Shown here: positions 53,766 to 64,000 of the stretch, piece after piece
How the letters are laid out: every line of letters begins with the position of its first letter
How positions within the stretch are numbered: the stretch's first letter is position 1
The notes under the pieces: generated by a model
Seen by the model: only the letters and a program-made list of their open reading frames with translations
Database searches by the model: none
What the model was told of the DNA's origin: nothing
Position numbers and translations under genes: made by a program
From: Zygnema cylindricum
Lineage: Eukaryota > Streptophyta > Zygnematophyceae > Zygnematales > Zygnemataceae
DNA: 64,000 bases
Assembly (NCBI GenBank): GCA_037447655.1
Contig: JBBHKE010002760.1
Span: forward strand, 46,591 to 110,590
Reading direction: 5' to 3'

Positions 53766-54590
53766 CTAGATGGAATTGGCGATATCGGGGGAGTGGTCGA
53801 ACAACTCCAAAAGGGTTGAGGTAGAGTATACGGGATAACAACCAGACACCGGAACAACAGTTTTTCCTTGGTTCCATAACTCCAAGGGGACCACCACTTT
53901 GGTACCCTCCGGATCCTTCGGGTCTGAGACTGTGATTTGTTCCTTCCATATGCTCAATTCCATGTTGAATCTTGTCCATGTGGCCATTCCCAGCAAAATT
54001 TCGAATTGTTTACCTTCCACCACTAGAAAGGGGATTTGAATTTGAGCTTGCTAGCCTGCATCATCCGCAAATTCAATTTCCATGGCTTTTATGATACCAT
54101 ATACTGGTTGGCTCCCACTGCTGACCGTACTCAGACATATGTCGCTGGGGTTGATTTTTGGCTGCAGTTCTTCGGGCATTTGTTGTAATGCTGAGGTGGT
54201 GATGAGATTAGGGAGAGCTCCAGTATCCACCACTGCATCTTGGTACCCGCCGTATCCATTAAGTTTAAAATAACCCGTTCTGTTTAGAATAAGAGCCACT
54301 GACAGGGCCTTATAATCTCTATCCGCCATAAAAGTTTTTGGTTCCGCCGACATGAAGACTGTCTTGGGTGGTTTTGCCAACACGACCCTTTCCCTCTTGG
54401 TGTGAATCTCTTCCCCTAGTGCCTGAATGAGGGTTTCTTCGGGCAGATTGTGGGAGGAAGCTAGAGTCTTGACGTGCGTCAGGGCGTAGGGCATCAAGTG
54501 TCGCACTAGCATGACTGCCGGTTTTGGGCGATGAAATTGGTGAGTCCTTGTCCTCCAATTTCTCCTGTCTCCCACCCCCTTCTTCCTCAC
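53766..54590 (-). pseudogene. Gypsy aspartic protease
   Basis: 'AVVDTGALPNLITTSAL' with the active-site DTGA at 54,216-54,227, then after one in-frame TAG at about 54,050 'FEILLGMATWTRFNMELS', the typical C-terminal ILLG of retropepsin-like proteases. The same frame, after a TAG near 53,767, runs into the DNMT N-terminus. Would have cleaved the polyprotein. Confidence 0.85.
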
Positions 54591-54867
54591 TTTCTGTGTC
54601 AGAATTTGCTGTTAAAGGTGTCTCTGGCGGATCCGTGGATGGTCTTTCGACCAAGTACCTTTCGAACAATTCCTGATCTGTTTCAGGGGTTGAAGGATCT
54701 TTTGCAGGCTGGGGATTCTTAAAATTTTCGAAACCAAGAGGAAGTTTCTTTGGAGCTGGGGGAGGCGGCTGAGTTAGCTTGAGTCCCAGTCCAATGTTAC
54801 TGTTCAGACAGACTGCTTGCGGTGTGAAGGATAAGGGACCGGTGGTTTAAAGGCTGTGGTCCTTTTG

Positions 54868-55497
54868 TTACATCGGTTGTTTGTCTTTCCTCTGGGAAGA
54901 CGTTGTAGAGCGCAGTTGTCTTTGACTGTCCCCTTCACCAACGTTCCAGGCTCCGGACAGAAATGTCCGAGCATGATGAGCCTTTGGAGGCTCCATATCC
55001 CAGCCCATTAGGTCATCATCATCTCCATCCACCGTGGTCTGCTGTTCTAGCTCCGCTAACTTTTGTAGCAGTTTTTGTTTTTGCTTCTGCAATTTTTGAG
55101 CCGGTGTAAGAGGTTGAGAAGTGCGGGCAGGGGATCTTAATCTTAGAGCAGCCAGTTCTGTTGCCAAAGTGGCCAACTGGGTGCTTTGTTGCTGAATGAT
55201 ATGTTCCGGTGTTAGTCTGCTGGGTCCCGGTTCATTTGGAGATTCACATCCCCAAGGATACAAAAGTTGCAACGGTAGAGGATTATTGACAGTTTCCCCT
55301 TCACCTGTGAACAAAGCATATTGCATCATTTCCTTTGGAACCCCATTCTTCTGAAAGCATTGCCCTTTTTTGTGGCCCATGAACCCACAAGCTTCACATT
55401 TCGACCCCTCAGTAGTATACTTCCCCCTTAGCTCATTAGAGATTTGAGCGTCATCAAATTTCGGAAGTCGGATTTGTCTCAACTGGGATTGAGACAT
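54868..55497 (-). pseudogene. Gypsy gag, second zinc-knuckle segment
   Basis: 209 codons with the CX2CX4HX4C knuckle 'CEACGFMGHKKGQC' at 55,357-55,398, then a Leu/Gln/Lys-rich coiled-coil-like part ('LQKQKQKLLQKLAELEQQ'). It lies between the main gag and the protease; an additional acidic linker ('DTESEEEGGG') is readable at 54,669-54,319. One frame apart from the main gag. Confidence 0.75.
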
Positions 55498-55556
55498 CTT
55501 AGCGGTTTCAGAGCGTGGAGTAGGTTTATATGTATCCTTGGTGACCGGTGTTCGGT

Positions 55557-56732
55557 CTACTCCTCCGCCTCCTTGCTTACGTTCCTGCTGCTTCTGGTTC
55601 TTTCTGCACGCTCTCTCTCAAACTCATTCTGCTTGATGGCGAGTTCTGGTTTGAGCTTTCGGGGGCACCTTTTCCATCCGTGACCGGGCTGGTTACAGTT
55701 TAGGCAGTCGTAAAGAAAAACTTTTTCATCTGCCCCCATTGCAGGTTCTGGTCGGGCATCTGCTTCCTGTTTCCCCTTAACCTTCCGCAAAGCTTGCAGT
55801 TCTGTCTGTTCGTCGTGACTGAGCGATGTTTCCCCGGCGAAACGTGCAAAGTTGGCTCTTGATTTCCCGGTAACACCCTTTTCTCGTGCCTCGCTATGAA
55901 CAAAATGATCATACAATTTCATAGCAGCCAATAAAATTTCTTGAGCTGTGGGATTCCGGTCGTGTATAGCCTGACTGGCACTCCAATTGTCCAGAGCTGC
56001 CTGTCCTGTTGGCCCGAAGGAATGCAGAACAGCGACATAATATTTGGTGGCGATAGCCGGTGCATCGATGGTGGACAGTTTGGTCTTCTGGCAGAGGCAT
56101 GAGAGGCGGTTGAACAGCGTATGGGGAGTTTCATTCTTCAAACAGCGGAAGTCTGTGAACTCCTTGATGGCAGTTTCGTTCGTTTCTGTGTAAAGAAGTC
56201 TCCAAGCGTCCAGAAGAGTGGTACAGGGATTAGGATTGGCAACCATGCTGTTGGCTGCTTCGGCTGCGTGTATCGCCTGCAGGTGGTTGACATTGGCCCT
56301 GCCTTGGGCCTGAAGTTTCATATCCATAGTGAAATTGGGGGTGAGAGGAGCTGCAGCTGCGGCAGCCAGGTCGTCTGCTGCCTGAAGAGCCTCGGCGTCC
56401 AGATCCGGATCCGATATTTTGATACTGGGGGCCATCAACAAAGGTTGACGCTCCTTATAATCGGCCAAAGCTCCTCCGGCTAGATAATTTACCATCATCG
56501 GAAACAGGGTGGTTTCAAAATCTGCTGGAATGGCCCCTCCCCTGTATTTGTTAATTTCGGACTGCGTGAAGGATTTCCACAGCAGTTCAAAATCAGAGAA
56601 AGCAATTCCCGAGTTGTCTCCGGTGAAGATCCGGACGTCCGCCCATTCTCCTTTCTTCTTCGGTAAGATTGGTGAACCTTGGTGACGCTTGTCCGGTCGG
56701 GCTGACAAACTGAACCGGTGAGATTGCCCCAT
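55557..56732 (-). CDS. Gypsy gag core with zinc knuckle (open 391 codons)
   Basis: Longest open frame of the element. The capsid-like region at residues ~30-290 includes 'WKSFTQSEINKYRGGAIPAD' and 'EFTDFRCLKNETPHTLFNRL', a retrotransposon-gag pattern. The knuckle 'CLNCNQPGHGWKRC' (CX2CX4HX4C, perfect) is at 55,665-55,706, followed by a charged tail. The N-terminal start is uncertain because upstream gag sequence (56,811-58,069) is readable in other frames. RNA packaging and particle formation by family. Confidence 0.8.
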   Translation of the reverse strand: MGQSHRFSLSARPDKRHQGSPILPKKKGEWADVRIFTGDNSGIAFSDFELLWKSFTQSEINKYRGGAIPADFETTLFPMMVNYLAGGALADYKERQPLLMAPSIKISDPDLDAEALQAADDLAAAAAAPLTPNFTMDMKLQAQGRANVNHLQAIHAAEAANSMVANPNPCTTLLDAWRLLYTETNETAIKEFTDFRCLKNETPHTLFNRLSCLCQKTKLSTIDAPAIATKYYVAVLHSFGPTGQAALDNWSASQAIHDRNPTAQEILLAAMKLYDHFVHSEAREKGVTGKSRANFARFAGETSLSHDEQTELQALRKVKGKQEADARPEPAMGADEKVFLYDCLNCNQPGHGWKRCPRKLKPELAIKQNEFERERAERTRSSRNVSKEAEE

Positions 56733-58069
56733 GATCTGCTACCTCAAGATCCGAACTGGTCCCTCCTTCGATGGGAAGGGCGGTTGTACCAGCAGTGGTC
56801 CTCTCCCCCACGGAGGAAGGTCTGGTCCTTGGAAAAGTGGGATAGTCGTCTGCCCCTCTATATCCGAAGAGGCACGTGCTTTCCGGAGGACTTCCTCTTC
56901 CGATGGTATGTGAAGACGAGGGCGAGGTTTCCGGGTAATGGATGGCGATGGAGAGGGTGATGACTGGAAGCTTGGAGGAGAAGGTGACTGTTTCCTGAAA
57001 AGAGTCTGCTTCCTAGGTTGCCTCTAAGAACCTTCGAGAGGAGGAGTTCCGGAACTAGAGGATGGCGACCGTCTGTCAGGAGGCGAGTAGACGTCGGGTT
57101 TGTGGGGTAGGCGAGGTGAACCTGTTGACCCCCGGACTGCTCCTGCGGGAGAGATGGATTGCGAGGGGGAAGGGGCGTGAGGTGGTGATGGAGGAGGAGT
57201 GGTAATTCGGAGGGAGATGTGTAGTCTCCGGTCGGGTTGTAGCTGCACCACAGCCTCCACGGTAGAGGATCCCGCGAATGAGACAAATGTAGGGAGATCT
57301 GTAGCCGCAGCTACCGGATTACTCGACAAATCTGCACCCAACCCCTCTTTGTTAGGCCCCGTTGTTTCCTCCCCTTCCTGCTGAAGAGGAGATTTTGGTC
57401 TCAGTGTTGGTGATGTCCTGGTATCTCTTGTGACCGGAGGAGTTGCTTGATCTAGAGGTCGTACTTCCGCTGCAGGAACTGTTCTACGAGGAGGGATTAC
57501 CTGTCCACTAAGGATTCCCCCAGATTTTCGTCTAGCTTCCCGTATCAAGACCAACTCTTGTTCTAATGCCCTCTTCTTTTCCTCTTCAAGAGCATCCCAA
57601 TCTATTGCGACGGGTACGGCCCCGCCACAGCATTATCCTGCGATCGCAAGATCTCCACCAATTTCTGGGTGCTGCTCACCACACCCGAGAGATCAGCAAT
57701 CCCCAAACCGGGTACCTCGGGGTCCGTAGGCCTTGAACGCCATAGTCCTTCGGATGGTCGGACAAGTGGTTCGAAAGGAGAAATAGAACTCGGGGACATT
57801 GATGCAGAAGGAAAGAGCGGCTCTTCTTTGGCTAGAGGAGAAAAATGACCTTTGCTGACCCGATGATTCAACCGGAAATTTCTCTGAGGCTCGGGTAACT
57901 TCCGCTTGCTACTCCCTTCCCTAGTCCGGCCCCTAGAAGTTGCTCTGCCCCTAGAAGGTCTACTGGTGGCAGTTTCTTGAGAGACGGTAGACTGCGGTTG
58001 GGTAGCAAACGGCCTCTCCGGTTGCTCTCGGGCTGAGATGGGAGAGCCACTCTCGGACGAGCTACTCAT
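56733..58069 (-). pseudogene. Gypsy gag N-terminal, Pro/Ser-rich region
   Basis: The probable start is ATG at 58,069 ('MSSSSESGSPISAREQPERP'). A low-complexity Ser/Pro/Arg-rich sequence runs to 57,602 in one frame, 57,554-57,024 in another, then 56,811-56,593. No domain recognised; the composition suits a disordered gag N-terminus. At least two frameshifts. Confidence 0.55.
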
Positions 58070-58216
58070 GATCTCCACTACTCCTCCCACTGGGCGTATA
58101 ATCCGGGCTCGGTCGGTTCTGGAAACCCGCTACACCAGCTCCTTCTTAACCTTCAACTCATGGATGTTGTGAAGAGTTAGAATCTCCTTACGACCAGGTC
58201 GGTTAGGGTCCGCCAA

Positions 58217-58230
58217 CTGTCTCGGGTCCA
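58217..58230 (-). promoter_or_regulatory. Putative primer-binding site of gypsy element
   Basis: TGGACCCGAGACAG directly after the LTR end ...TTTCAACA. It begins with TGG, as sites complementary to tRNA 3' CCA ends do. The tRNA species is not determined. Confidence 0.5.
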
Positions 58231-58714
58231 TGTTGAAACTCTGAGACCTCCATTGGCCTTCAGAGTATGCAGATCCAAAAGAAGCTAATCTAGATAGTGC
58301 CGACTCCAAGTTAACATAAACCAAAATGACTAACCCCTTGACAGTCACAATCCCAATATAGATTCACCCCTGTGAAATAACACTTTTTGTGTGCTCAGTT
58401 CCACCACAGAATGCAAAGTTAGAATATGAGATTTGGACACATTCACCCACTTTGAATTTCCCTTATAAATGCAGCCACCCTGGCAGACAAAAACTCTGAC
58501 CGACTACACCCCTGTGTAGCCTGGACTCCCCTGAGTCCGCAGCAAAAAGAATCACTGAAAATGGTCAAGTAAATTGATAGTTATGGTTGGCCAAAGTTTG
58601 CCATTTATACAGAGTGCTCTCTGGGAGAGGCAGCTGCCTACCCAAAATTTTCTAAGTCCTATTCCCTCTCTAAAACTCTATCTACTGAAGTACGGCACCA
58701 ATCAAATTACTGTG
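58231..58714 (-). mobile_element. L1-type LTR at the 5' end of the gypsy element, 3' half only
   Basis: Runs from the LTR 3' end (TTTCAACA at 58,231) to 58,714 ('AATTACTGTG'), nearly the same as 1-292 on the same strand. The 5' half is missing and replaced by satellite B sequence. It differs completely from the 201-bp LTR-like repeat at the other end of the element. Confidence 0.8.
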
Positions 58715-58825
58715 ACAGTTAGCGCTAATACGCATTGTTACCTAACTTACACAAACTATTTGTGCTAACAAGAACTGTAACCTTACTTACACAAACTGTT
58801 AGCGCTAACAGGAATTATTTGTTGT
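58715..58825 (-). repeat. Displaced piece of satellite B (about 2.5 units, inverted)
   Basis: Contains 'GTTAGCGCTAATACG', 'TTGTTACCTAACTTACACAA', 'TGTTAGCGCTAACAGG': reverse-complement copies of the 40-bp unit, sandwiched between the L1 LTR and a family B LTR, almost 50 kb from the main array. Confidence 0.85.
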
Positions 58826-59151
58826 TTTGAAAAGGAAGTTTCGTCCGTGCTTTTAACTATGCGTAACTCCTAAGTGGATGTAATATGGAGGCCCGAATAG
58901 ATTCATGGATTGGGGGAGCAACGTACAAATATAATTAAAGTGGCTTGAAAAGGCACTAACAAATGGATGGCGAATCGCGAAACGATCTGATATGTCAAAA
59001 CAAAATATTGAAATAGGTATATAGCATGGCAACATAGCAGTACACGCTGCACTTTGTATACATATTGCACAATGATGTCAATCTAGCGCAGCGTAGCAAC
59101 ATAGAATTACACGCTGCATATTTTTTGCACGAAACTAAATTTTCGAGGGAG

Positions 59152-59715
59152 TGTTTTTTTCGAAAAGTCAGTTTTGTGCGTACGAGACAGATCGGGTGTA
59201 ACTGCTAATTGGATTTAATATGGAGGTTTGAATAGATTCACGGATTGGGGGAGCGAACGGATTGATATAATAAAAGTGACGTAAAAGACTCATTGAGTGG
59301 TGTGAACAAGCTGTGACAAATGGACGGCAGATCGCGAAGTGATCCGATGTAAAATAAACGGAATGTTGAAATAGGCGCCGTCGGTACGGCGGAGCTGTGA
59401 CGCAGTTAATTCAACGCAGCTGCTGCTATTTTTATGATCCGTACGGACAAGCGCAGCCAGAACAACTGTGGATAATGTGAATAGGACAGATTTTGGGTAA
59501 TGATGATTGTACGGTAGTGGTAGCTTAATAGTTGCTTAGCGGTAGCTTGGTTTTTGACATATGAAGAGTGCGGTGTAAATATTATGTAAAACAGAGGTTT
59601 GTCCTTTGGAATAATTAGTTTATTAGAGTAGATACAGTACGGCTGGTATGCCTCCGTACATTCAGTAGTCTGAGTGTAACTTGTAAGACTTAGATTATTT
59701 TATGCATCACAGTCA
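59152..59715 (+). mobile_element. LTR of family B, copy B (~564 bp)
   Basis: TGTTTTTTTCGAAAAGTCAG...ATCACAGTCA, with the tRNA-Met-like priming region 'TTAATCAAAGC' just downstream. Homologous to 11,684-12,206 and 62,078-62,649. Confidence 0.7.
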
Positions 59716-60108
59716 AGTTAATCAAAGCAATGGCAAACTGTTTTCTGCATCTTTGACCTGTTGGTGTGATCACTCTGTTTGTTACATTCATGTGAAACTT
59801 TGTGAAGTTATTATATGATATAGAATATATATGTTTTTCCAGTTTCATTCTATTCTGTTATCTTTGTAATATTCTGTGTGAGGTCTAAGTGGTTAGTTTG
59901 TGAAGCTGTCAACTATTTTTGTGAAACTCTGGAGCTTATATCTTCTAGATTCTTTGGTGAATTTGGGTGTAACTTTGGGAGCTTATAGTGTCTATAGTAT
60001 AATGTCTATTGGTGTAGTTTGTGGCTATTTTATTTATTGTGGAGTATTCTGTGCTGTCTGAAACACAGGTGTTTGAGGGGTAGTCGGTGGGGCTTCCATG
60101 TGTAGTCC

Positions 60109-60825
60109 ATGGCTGAAATTGGCTATGGACACCTGTTTATAGGCCCACACCCATGGCTACCCATATTTGATGGATCAAAATATCACTATTGGAAGTGTGC
60201 ACTCGAGAGCTACTCCGAGAAGATGGAGCTAATGGACGTGGTGGACGCTACCCTGGCCGAAACATCAAATGGATGGAAAAAGAAAAATCATGAGTGTCTA
60301 AGGGTTATCAAGAACTCCTTCACTGAGGATTTAGTAATGCCATATCTAAGTTTCAAAAGGGCAGCTGAATTACGCAAGTGCTTAGAATGTATGTACGCAA
60401 TGACTTCTTTATATCATTGACTTAGCAGTGTTACCAAAATAGTTGAACACCAGTATGTAGGAGGTAGTATGGAGAAACACCGTATTGACTTACAAGTATT
60501 ATTTGCAGAAAATGATTTTGCTAGAGGAAACTTTACAGATTCTCAACAAGCTATCTTGTTAATGAGAAATCTACCTAAAGAATATAAGAGTGCACTTGAT
60601 CGATTGACTTTAATTGATAAAAAAAATTGGAGTTTAACTTTAGCTAGACGAGTTGTTCTAGATGAAGAAGCTAATAGAAAGGTTTTATCAAGTGAAAGGA
60701 ATATAAAGGAATCTAAGTCTCAGTTTCAGAAAAGTAAAGGTAATAGTGAGTTCGGAGATTGGCCTAAGAATTGCTTTTACTGGAATGATTTAGGACATAC
60801 CTTCAGGGTATGTCCATCGTATTAA
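60109..60825 (+). pseudogene. Family B gag (one in-frame stop)
   Basis: Starts 'MAEIGYGHLFIGPHPWLPIF' and has the copia gag pattern 'FDGSKYHYWKCALESY'. A TGA at 60,418-60,420 interrupts, then the same frame continues to TAA at 60,823-60,825 with 'YKSALDRLTLIDKKNW' and a degenerate zinc knuckle 'CFYWNDLGHTFRVC' (second Cys replaced by Trp). About 239 codons in total; the best preserved family B gag here. Confidence 0.75.
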
Positions 60826-60842
60826 AGTGCATGTGTTACAGG

Positions 60843-61801
60843 TGCAATTTTGTGTCCTCCATTGGACTACATAATACAGGAAGCCTCTAGATAGTGATTA
60901 ACTAACCCACTAGCAATGGCAACAACTGCTACCGAAGAAGACAAACAGACAACCTAACTGCACCCCTGTGCAGCTTGGACTCCCTTGAGTCCGTAGAAAA
61001 ATAAATCTCTGAAAACGCCCAACCAAGCGATAAGTTATAGGGTGGCAAAGATGCCAATTTATACAAACTCTCAGAGAGAGAGAGGACTATCTACCTAATT
61101 TTTCCTAAGTCCTAGTTTTTCATAGTTCTCTCTCACAGCTCCTATCTACTGCCTGTACGAACCAATCGCAACATTGTATAGTACTAGAAAGTACTACTGC
61201 CGATGTACTTTCTGTACGGCCAATGTACGACAAGGCCATTAAGCAGGCGCGTGTCCATTTTTCACTCGTCCGTACGTTCTTCGGAATTCCCGGGATCGAA
61301 TTATGTCTCTCCACGTGGCGCCAGGTCATGCCACGTCACTAAATGCCAAAGTGACTATTCCGGGATTTCGGCGATGATGTGCGCCGTTAGATTTGACGCG
61401 AAATTTAATCTCAGCCGTAATAAATACTTGCGCGATATTTGTTTCGCTGTCGAAACAAAATGCGCGATATCCATTTCAAACGAGTACAGTACTTCGTACT
61501 TTGTAGAACTATATCCATGCGTGGCGTAAAGAGTTTCAGTTAAATGATTCTTGTACAACACAATAGTTTAAATAGTAATGAAACCCTATATCTCCTAACG
61601 AACTTCTACGACAGACTGGTTAGAGCTTATGGCTACGCCGCGCTCTACCGGTCGGGGTTTTGAGTCCTGCCGAACTCAACCTTTTGTTGAGAGTGACTTA
61701 AGTCACTCTTTAGTCCTTCCTATGGAGCTGAGGCAGCCATGGCTCCATTGCTCTCTCTCTCCTTCAGTGACTACAACAAGTATGGGGGCGAGAGAGAAGA
61801 A
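60843..61801 (-). mobile_element. Solo L2 LTR, 5' end truncated
   Basis: LTR 3' end (TGCAATTTTG on the plus strand) at 60,843, inserted into family B after 'TGTTACAGG'. It runs to about 61,801, missing the first ~60 bp of the LTR, so the right target duplication cannot be checked. tRNA-like module at 61,615-61,675. Confidence 0.75.
61615..61675 (+). other. tRNA-like module, antisense within solo L2 LTR
   Basis: 'ACTGGTTAGAGC' followed about 30 nt later by a B-box-like 'GGTTTTGAGTCCTGCC'. Same structure as at 17,145 and 41,278. Confidence 0.5.
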
Positions 61802-61870
61802 CCGTGAACTCCCAACTTCACTGTCACACTAATTTCGGTAAGTACTGAACCGAACTCAACCAAAAATAGC

Positions 61871-64000
61871 TTAAGTCCTGAACAACTCTCTCTCACAGCT
61901 GAGGCATAAAGAGGACTAAAGCTTTCTAAAAACAACAAAATACAATGAAACTTCACCAACATATAGATTCTATATCATGTATTAACTCCACAAAGTTTCA
62001 CATGAAAGCACCAAACAGAGTGATCACACCAGCAGGTTAAAGATGCAGAAAACAGTTTGCCATTGCTTTGATAAACTTGACTACGATACATAAAATAATC
62101 TAAGTCATGCAAGTTATACTCAGACTACTAAATGTACGGAGGCATACCAGCCGAACTGTATCTACTCTAATAAACTAATTAGCCAAAAGGACAAACCTAT
62201 GTTGTACAAATTATTTACATCGCAATCTTCGTATGTTATAAACCAAGCTACCGCGAAGCAACTACTAAGCTACCACTACCGTACAATCATCATTACTCCT
62301 AATCTATCCTAGTCATATTATCCTCAGCTACGCTAGCTGCGCTGGCTGCGCTTGTCCGTAAGGATCATACAAATAGCCGCAGCTGCGTTGACTTAAATGC
62401 GTCGCAACTCCGCCGTACCGGCGACGCCTATTTCAACATTCCGTTTATTTTACATTGGATCGCTTCGCGATCCGCCGCCCATTTCTCACAGCTTGTTCAC
62501 ACCACTCAATGAGTCTTTTACGTTACTTTAATTATATCAATCCGTTCGCTCCCCCAATCCGTGAATCTATTCAAACCTCCATACTAAATCCAATTAGCAG
62601 TTACGCGCGAACTGTGTCGTACGCACGAAACTGACTTTTCAAAACAACACTCCCCCGAAAATTTAGTTTCGTGCACCCATAAAATATGCAGCGTGTAATG
62701 CTATACTTCTTTGTTGTGCTAGTTTGACATTGCAGCGCAGTATGAATACAAAGTGCAGCGTGTACTGCTATGCTGCCATGCTGCACTAATTCGACATCGC
62801 AGTCCGAGCTGGTTCTCTTTTTCACCCTTGACTTCCTCCTCATAGCCTCATCTACTGAGACTAAAGCTTTCAAATTCTACACTCCCCTAAAGCATTAGAC
62901 TCATTAATCTATGTTGTATGCAAATATTTCCACTCTAATGGATAAACAAAAGAATAGAAAGAAATATTTTAATATTCAAAATTATGTATCAACCTCCACT
63001 GTTCATCATACAAGAATTTGAACAAAAACAACACATCACCACTGCTTTGCCGACGTCGCCATTGCTCCATCTGCCCTCTGCCAATTCCCATTCGCTTCTT
63101 GCCTTCTTGCAAAAAGTGTCATGTAATAGCTCCCCTTACTCCATAAATGCATAACCTCGAATATTTAGTTGTGTGTACCTGGAATAGAATAATCAGCGTG
63201 TAAGTGTCATACATCACCACTCATTTCGCTGTGGCGCTATGTTGTGTTGTTGTTCCCGACGCGAACTGCTTCCGATGATTCTCCACTGCTTTCGATGCGC
63301 TTTGCCATTTCTTTCAAAATTTTACTTCCTGAACAAGTCATTGCTTCCATTACCTCCTTTGCTTCAAAAAATACATAAATAAATCTTTTTGTTTCTTTTC
63401 AACTAACTCAACAAGGAAGATTACAAATCTAAAATCTTACCAAAAACAAATCGAATGCCAAACAAAGTGTTCTTTATAAGACATGCTTGTAATATAAGTT
63501 TTTCCAAAATTAAGATTTCTCTAAATTCACATTATTCAAAAAATGTCCTCCAGAAAATCATTTCACCCGCTCTCTTATCTTGATCACTTTCTGAGCATGT
63601 TTTCTTCTACCCTTGATCCTTTGAATATTATGTCTTTTTTTTGTTCTCTTAATGATCTTTTGTCTTGTTTGAAGGTATGCATTTCTGTCACAATTTTCTA
63701 CTAGTTTAATGTCAAAAATACTTGTTTTTCTCTTTCACCTTTATGTTTTTCTCCATAGATTTGCTACTTCCATCTACTTCATTCTTCTCAGAAATGTTAA
63801 TTTTGATTCTTCTTCTTTTCAACTGGACTCTTTTAACTTTTGCATTTCTATTACATTTTTCACTCCCACAAACTTCTTTTCTCACTCAAATTTTCATGAA
63901 TAGTTTTTCTTTGTTTTTCTCTTAGTTCACCAATTTTCACGGCCACCTTATTTCTAGTTTCTACTTCTAAGTGTCCATCACTTCTTTCAACTCCTCTTAC
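61871..64000 (-). mobile_element. Family B element, copy C (runs off the window)
   Basis: Minus strand: leader (61,871-62,077), LTR 62,078-62,649 (TGTTGTTTTGAAAAG...CGTAGTCA, 572 bp), polypurine tract TTTTCGGGGGAG, 3'-UTR repeats (62,680-62,800), then internal sequence homologous to 10,950-11,400 of copy A and beyond. No gag seen in this part. Short open frames near 63,700-63,925 are not convincing. Confidence 0.7.

Larger units (their letters stand above)
48131..58714 (-). mobile_element. Ty3/gypsy element with DNMT and PHD finger (rearranged, dead)
   Basis: Minus-strand order from the right: L1-type LTR (58,231-58,714), primer-binding-like TGGACCCGAGACAG, gag with two zinc knuckles, aspartic protease, cytosine-5 DNA methyltransferase, an inserted LTR piece where the RT core should be, RNase H, HHCC/DDE integrase, PHD finger, purine tract, 202-bp LTR-like repeat. 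Frames are broken throughout. The left boundary cuts the copia-3 3' LTR and the right boundary is satellite DNA, so original ends are uncertain. Confidence 0.85.
58826..60841 (+). mobile_element. Family B element, copy B
   Basis: Plus-strand order: LTR fragment (about 58,830-59,020), 3'-UTR repeats (59,025-59,130), polypurine tract TTTCGAGGGAG, LTR 59,152-59,715, leader of ~390 bp, gag 60,109-60,825. After 60,842 an L2 LTR interrupts. Again 3' UTR - LTR - leader - gag, as in copy A. Confidence 0.7.

Overview
This 64-kb window is nuclear DNA of a plant-lineage eukaryote made almost entirely of nested transposable elements and satellites, with a small host-gene island near 25.8-36.4 kb. A spliced KCP2-like gene, plant-type Ty1/copia elements and a Ty3/gypsy element carrying a cytosine-5 DNA methyltransferase (DNMT) together suggest a streptophyte (charophyte) green alga. 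That assignment is inference: the window holds no rRNA or plastid marker.

Layout. 1-1,020: LTR fragment. 1,021-9,230: two abutting satellites, a ~200-bp dimeric repeat (about 14 copies) and a 40-bp repeat (about 135 copies). 9,231-12,636: a gag-only LTR element ('family B'). 12,637-19,983: two head-to-head copia relics, one keeping an open 344-codon RT/RNase H frame. 19,984-22,145: two LTRs. 22,146-23,930: low-complexity DNA, including a 19-bp minisatellite and a nearly T-free A/G/C tract. 24-38.9 kb: host island with the terminal exons of an unidentified gene, an exon split by a hAT element, a five-exon KCP2 homologue, many terminal-inverted-repeat elements and a hAT transposase fragment. 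38.9-48.1 kb: nested copia elements with a solo LTR bearing a 5-bp target-site duplication. 48.1-58.7 kb (minus strand): the gypsy element, in the order gag, protease, DNMT, (RT core lost), RNase H, integrase, PHD finger. 58.7-64 kb: a stray satellite piece, two more family B copies and a solo copia LTR.

The notable system is the 48-58.7 kb element. Its DNMT has motifs I, IV (PCQG), VI (ENV), VIII, IX and X in linear order, and its protease and the start of the DNMT share one reading frame. The end of pol carries a C4HC3 PHD finger where chromoviruses carry a chromodomain. A methylation writer and a probable histone-tail reader in one retrotransposon suggest an element that set its own chromatin state. 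This copy is dead, with frameshifts, stops and no RT core.

LTRs of the copia elements and the LTR at the 5' end of the gypsy element share blocks, a TATA region, a hairpin and an antisense tRNA-like module, so the families may have exchanged LTRs. Almost every TE reading frame is broken; only the KCP2 homologue looks like an intact gene.
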